7,291 nt of DNA from Candidatus Bipolaricaulota bacterium (lineage in GTDB: Bacteria > Bipolaricaulota > Bipolaricaulia > RBG-16-55-9): contig WFPR01000230.1 of NCBI GenBank assembly GCA_015487455.1, positions 1 to 7,291 on the forward strand, read 5' to 3'. The notes under the pieces were generated by a model, which was not told the origin of the DNA, did no database searches, and was given only the letters and a program-made list of their open reading frames with translations. Positions within the stretch are counted from its first letter, which is position 1; each line of letters opens with the position of its first letter. Position numbers and translations under genes: made by a program. Of the stretch, positions 5,878-7,291 are shown piece after piece.

Positions 5878-6219
5878 TTAGTCTAGAGGGGTCCCCAGCT
5901 CGACGACATTGCCAAAGGGATCCTTGCACTCCACGGTGCGGAACCCGAACGGCTGGTCTTGGGGCTCTGTGAGAAACTCGACGCCCTTCTGCTTGAGGCG
6001 TTCGTAAGCGGCGTCCACGTCGTCGACCACGAAGAAGAGCCCCGCGCGTTGGGTCTGCCCTTGGGCCTCCGAGGCGTGAAGGGCCAGGGTGTGCCCGCCT
6101 GCGTCGAAGGCCGTCCAGTCGTCGGACTCGTAAGTAGGGGTAAGCCCCAGCTTGTCTCGGTAGAACGCCACGGCTTGAGCCATGTCCGGCACGTAAAGAA
6201 TCGTGTATCCGAGCTTCAT
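5878..6219 (-). CDS. VOC-superfamily (glyoxalase/bleomycin-resistance fold) protein
   Basis: This 113-residue single-unit vicinal oxygen chelate protein would form the double beta-alpha-beta-beta-beta fold, usually as a dimer in the cytosol. The first module shows YTILYVPDMAQAVAFYRDKLGL (5-26) and the second FFVVDDVDAAYERL (62-75) followed by DPFGNVVEL (100-108). Of the four glyoxalase I metal positions only the last is clearly kept (Glu108). The others appear as Tyr5, Ala46 and Gly60, so a metal-dependent glyoxalase I role is unlikely; ligand binding or another role is possible. The ATG at 6219 follows GGGGAGG (6233-6227) with a seven-base gap, which fixes the start. It lies 34 bases after the Uma2-family gene on the same strand, with a likely promoter of its own. 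Its stop (TAA, 5880-5878) is five bases from the dehydrogenase stop on the other strand. Confidence 0.9.
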   Translation of the reverse strand: MKLGYTILYVPDMAQAVAFYRDKLGLTPTYESDDWTAFDAGGHTLALHASEAQGQTQRAGLFFVVDDVDAAYERLKQKGVEFLTEPQDQPFGFRTVECKDPFGNVVELGTPLD

Positions 6220-6252
6220 CGTCTTTCCTCCCCTTTGCTCCAGGGATGGCTC

Positions 6253-6280
6253 ATTATACTTTGAGCCCCAGGTGACTCAA
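6253..6280 (-). promoter_or_regulatory. Candidate promoter of the VOC gene, overlapping the Uma2 stop codon
   Basis: On the minus strand TTGAGT (6280-6275, four of six) is followed after 16 bases by a perfect TATAAT (6258-6253). Transcription would start near 6246, about 26 bases before the ATG at 6219, leaving room for the GGGGAGG ribosome site. The TATAAT contains the TAA stop of the Uma2-family gene, which is followed at once by TGA in the same frame. Confidence 0.5.
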
Positions 6281-6913
6281 AACCTCGCTCAAGGGCGGCA
6301 GGGGCTCCTGCCAAAGCCACTCGACCTTCAGCGAGAAGCCCGGCAGGCTCTCTGAGCGCAGAAGCCCGCGGCGCAGGGTGCGTGCCCGATACCGTCCACG
6401 CTCCCGATCGAGTTGATCGACGATGACCCGCCGTTGCTCGCCGTCCACCAGCCAGATCTCCGGAATCTGCCCCTCCCGATAGGCGAAGCGCTTCTCGCGG
6501 AGGTCGTACTGGCGCGTGGAGGGCGAAAGCACCTCCACCACGAGATCCGCGGGGCCTTCCAGCTCGGGCGGCAGCGGCGTGGGCACCCGCTCGGCGCGCA
6601 CAAACAACACATCAGGGGCAAAGCGTCTTTCCGGCGTAAGCTGCATGAGCGCGTTCGGCCCCGTCACCTTCCCCAGTCCCTTCGTTTCGGCGTAGATGCG
6701 CATGGTGCTCAACAGGAACCCCTGCAGATCCTCATGGCGAAGGGTCGTGGGCGAGTGCACGATCATCACCCCGTCGAAGAGCTCGGCCTTGACGTCCTCG
6801 TCGGTGAGCGCCTCGAACTCCTGGGGGCTCACGTCGAAGATCCTCAGCAGGTAGGGCGCCTCCACCTCGCGATCTTTCAAGACGAGTTGCGCCATCGGGA
6901 TCACCGTGGGCAT
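6254..6913 (-). CDS. Uma2-family (DUF820, PD-(D/E)XK-like) putative restriction endonuclease
   Basis: This 219-residue protein belongs to the Uma2/DUF820 family, whose fold is related to PD-(D/E)XK nucleases and whose biological role remains unclear; many genomes carry numerous copies. Family marks are the early segment with ELFDGVMIV and SPTTLRHEDLQ (44-64), then PDVLFV (100-105) with Asp101, LVVEVLSPST (124-133) with Glu127, and the segment YDLREKRFAYREGQIPEIWL (136-155). Asp101, Glu127 and a basic residue near Lys141 are the likely nuclease-site residues. No methyltransferase lies next to it, so it is not part of an ordinary restriction-modification pair here. The start is uncertain. The ATG at 6913 has no convincing SD and lies inside a -10-like TACAAT. 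The Met at 6895 has GGTGATCC upstream, complementary to the 3' end of 16S rRNA at good alignment. The shorter form (213 residues) keeps the whole domain. Confidence 0.9.
   Translation of the reverse strand: MPTVIPMAQLVLKDREVEAPYLLRIFDVSPQEFEALTDEDVKAELFDGVMIVHSPTTLRHEDLQGFLLSTMRIYAETKGLGKVTGPNALMQLTPERRFAPDVLFVRAERVPTPLPPELEGPADLVVEVLSPSTRQYDLREKRFAYREGQIPEIWLVDGEQRRVIVDQLDRERGRYRARTLRRGLLRSESLPGFSLKVEWLWQEPLPPLSEVLSHLGLKV
6898..6905 (-). promoter_or_regulatory. SD-like GGTGATCC supporting the alternative Uma2 start at 6895
   Basis: Read on the minus strand, GGTGATCC is complementary to the conserved GGATCACC at the 3' end of bacterial 16S rRNA. Its GG stands eight bases before the in-frame ATG at 6895, the spacing expected of an SD. 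It lies within the longer reading frame, so it could also be coincidental. Confidence 0.35.
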
Positions 6914-6939
6914 TGTACCCCGCGGCCCGACGTGGGCAA
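6912..6939 (-). promoter_or_regulatory. Weak candidate promoter of the Uma2-family gene
   Basis: On the minus strand TTGCCC (6939-6934, four of six) precedes TACAAT (6917-6912, five of six) by 16 bases. Transcription would start near 6905, downstream of the ATG at 6913, and therefore favours the Met at 6895 as the true start. Confidence 0.3.
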
Positions 6940-6955
6940 AACGGCGCCCATCCGC

Positions 6956-6961
6956 TATGCT
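6956..6961 (+). promoter_or_regulatory. Candidate -10 box of the GNAT gene, near-leaderless
   Basis: TATGCT (four of six matches, fits TANNNT) ends nine bases before the ATG at 6971, which would place the transcript start two or three bases upstream of the start codon. There is no clear -35 box 16-18 bases upstream, and no SD precedes the ATG, in keeping with a leaderless gene. Confidence 0.35.
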
Positions 6962-6970
6962 TTACCCGCT

Positions 6971-7291
6971 ATGGTGGACGAGATCACCCTTCGCGAGATG
7001 AGGCCGGAGGACTACGACGCCGTTATTGCGCTCTGGGAGGCCGCCGGGCTCCCCTACAAGCCCCAGGGCCGCGACAGCCGCTCGGCTATAGAGCAGCAAC
7101 TTCGGCTGCCCACCGCCATCTATCTGGTCGCGGAGCTGGACGGCCAGATCGTGGGCTCGGTGCTGGGCACCCACGACGGCCGCAAGGGCTGGATCAACCG
7201 GGTGGCCGTCCACCCCGATCACCGCCGCAAGGGGATCGCCCGGAGGCTCGTGGAGGCCGTCGAGCGGCGCTGTCTCGAGCTGGGCATCGAG
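6971..7291 (+). CDS. GNAT-family N-acetyltransferase, YpeA-like (3' end outside window)
   Basis: The frame from ATG 6971 stays open to the last base, giving 107 residues of a GNAT protein that transfers an acetyl group from acetyl-CoA to an amine. The order of elements is that of the family: ITLREMRPEDYDAVIALWE (5-23) for strand 1 and helix 1, YLVAELDGQIVGSVLG (51-66) for the central strands, and the acetyl-CoA pyrophosphate site VAVHPDHRRKGIARRL (78-93), matching the R/Q-x-x-G-x-G/A motif. The layout, including the GTHDGRKGW turn (66-74), recalls E. coli YpeA, whose substrate is not established. About a quarter of the protein is missing at the 3' edge. It diverges from the Uma2-family gene with 57 bases between the ATGs and has no SD, suggesting leaderless translation. 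Confidence 0.9.
   Translation, partial: MVDEITLREMRPEDYDAVIALWEAAGLPYKPQGRDSRSAIEQQLRLPTAIYLVAELDGQIVGSVLGTHDGRKGWINRVAVHPDHRRKGIARRLVEAVERRCLELGIE

Noticed and set aside
3452..5929. An 825-codon open frame on the minus strand across the racemase-like and dehydrogenase genes
   Set aside because: It mirrors two clearly recognisable + strand enzymes. Its product has no family motif and is rich in Arg, Gly, Leu, His and Pro, as expected of the complement of strongly G+C-biased codons.
6254..6913. Uma2-family gene as part of a defence or toxin-antitoxin system
   Set aside because: There is no methyltransferase, antitoxin, helicase partner or mobile-element gene next to it. The neighbours are a VOC protein and an acetyltransferase, and solitary Uma2 genes are common.
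6962..7222. An 86-codon minus-strand frame at the right end
   Set aside because: It lies opposite the GNAT gene, whose plus-strand frame carries an intact acetyl-CoA binding motif. The antisense product shows no recognisable domain.
1..7291. Mobile element, CRISPR array, tRNA or rRNA
   Set aside because: I found no transposase or integrase motif, no terminal inverted repeats, no regularly spaced direct repeats and no tRNA-like fold in the short intergenic spaces.

Overview
The window is a gene-dense stretch of bacterial chromosome, roughly two-thirds G+C by eye. It holds eight protein genes, two of them cut by the window edges. I see no RNA gene, insertion sequence, CRISPR array or phage gene. 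The gene types, SD-led starts and sigma70-like boxes indicate a bacterium. The phylum cannot be fixed from this sequence. A Uma2-family gene, short or nearly leaderless 5' ends and very tight packing would suit Deinococcota, Chloroflexota or a thermophilic candidate phylum, but this is a weak inference.

Layout: (1) positions 1-681, + strand, the C-terminal half of a DEAD-box RNA helicase entering exactly at motif III; (2) 687-1889, - strand, a class I PLP aminotransferase facing it across a 5-base gap; (3) 1982-3427, - strand, a 12-helix MFS transporter; (4) 3428-3505, a compact divergent control region with back-to-back promoters whose -35 boxes form an inverted repeat; (5) 3506-4657 and 4694-5872, + strand, a two-gene unit of an alpha-methylacyl-CoA racemase-like family III CoA-transferase and a 3-hydroxyacyl-CoA dehydrogenase; (6) 5878-6219, a VOC-fold protein, and 6254-6913, a Uma2-family protein, both on the - strand; (7) 6971 to the end, + strand, the first 107 residues of a YpeA-like GNAT acetyltransferase.

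The one clear metabolic theme is the + strand pair. A racemase that interconverts 2-methylacyl-CoA epimers, followed by an NAD-dependent 3-hydroxyacyl-CoA dehydrogenase, suggests beta-oxidation of branched or short acyl-CoAs. The divergent MFS exporter/importer may share its control through the 3451-3466 inverted repeat. The aminotransferase, VOC, Uma2 and GNAT genes have no evident link to that pathway.

No wholly new system is evident. The points most worth a second look are the palindromic back-to-back promoter, a six-codon ORF overlapping the GTG start of the racemase-like gene, the loss of the usual active-site Asn in the dehydrogenase, and degenerate hexanucleotide (dipeptide) tracts at the ends of three different proteins.
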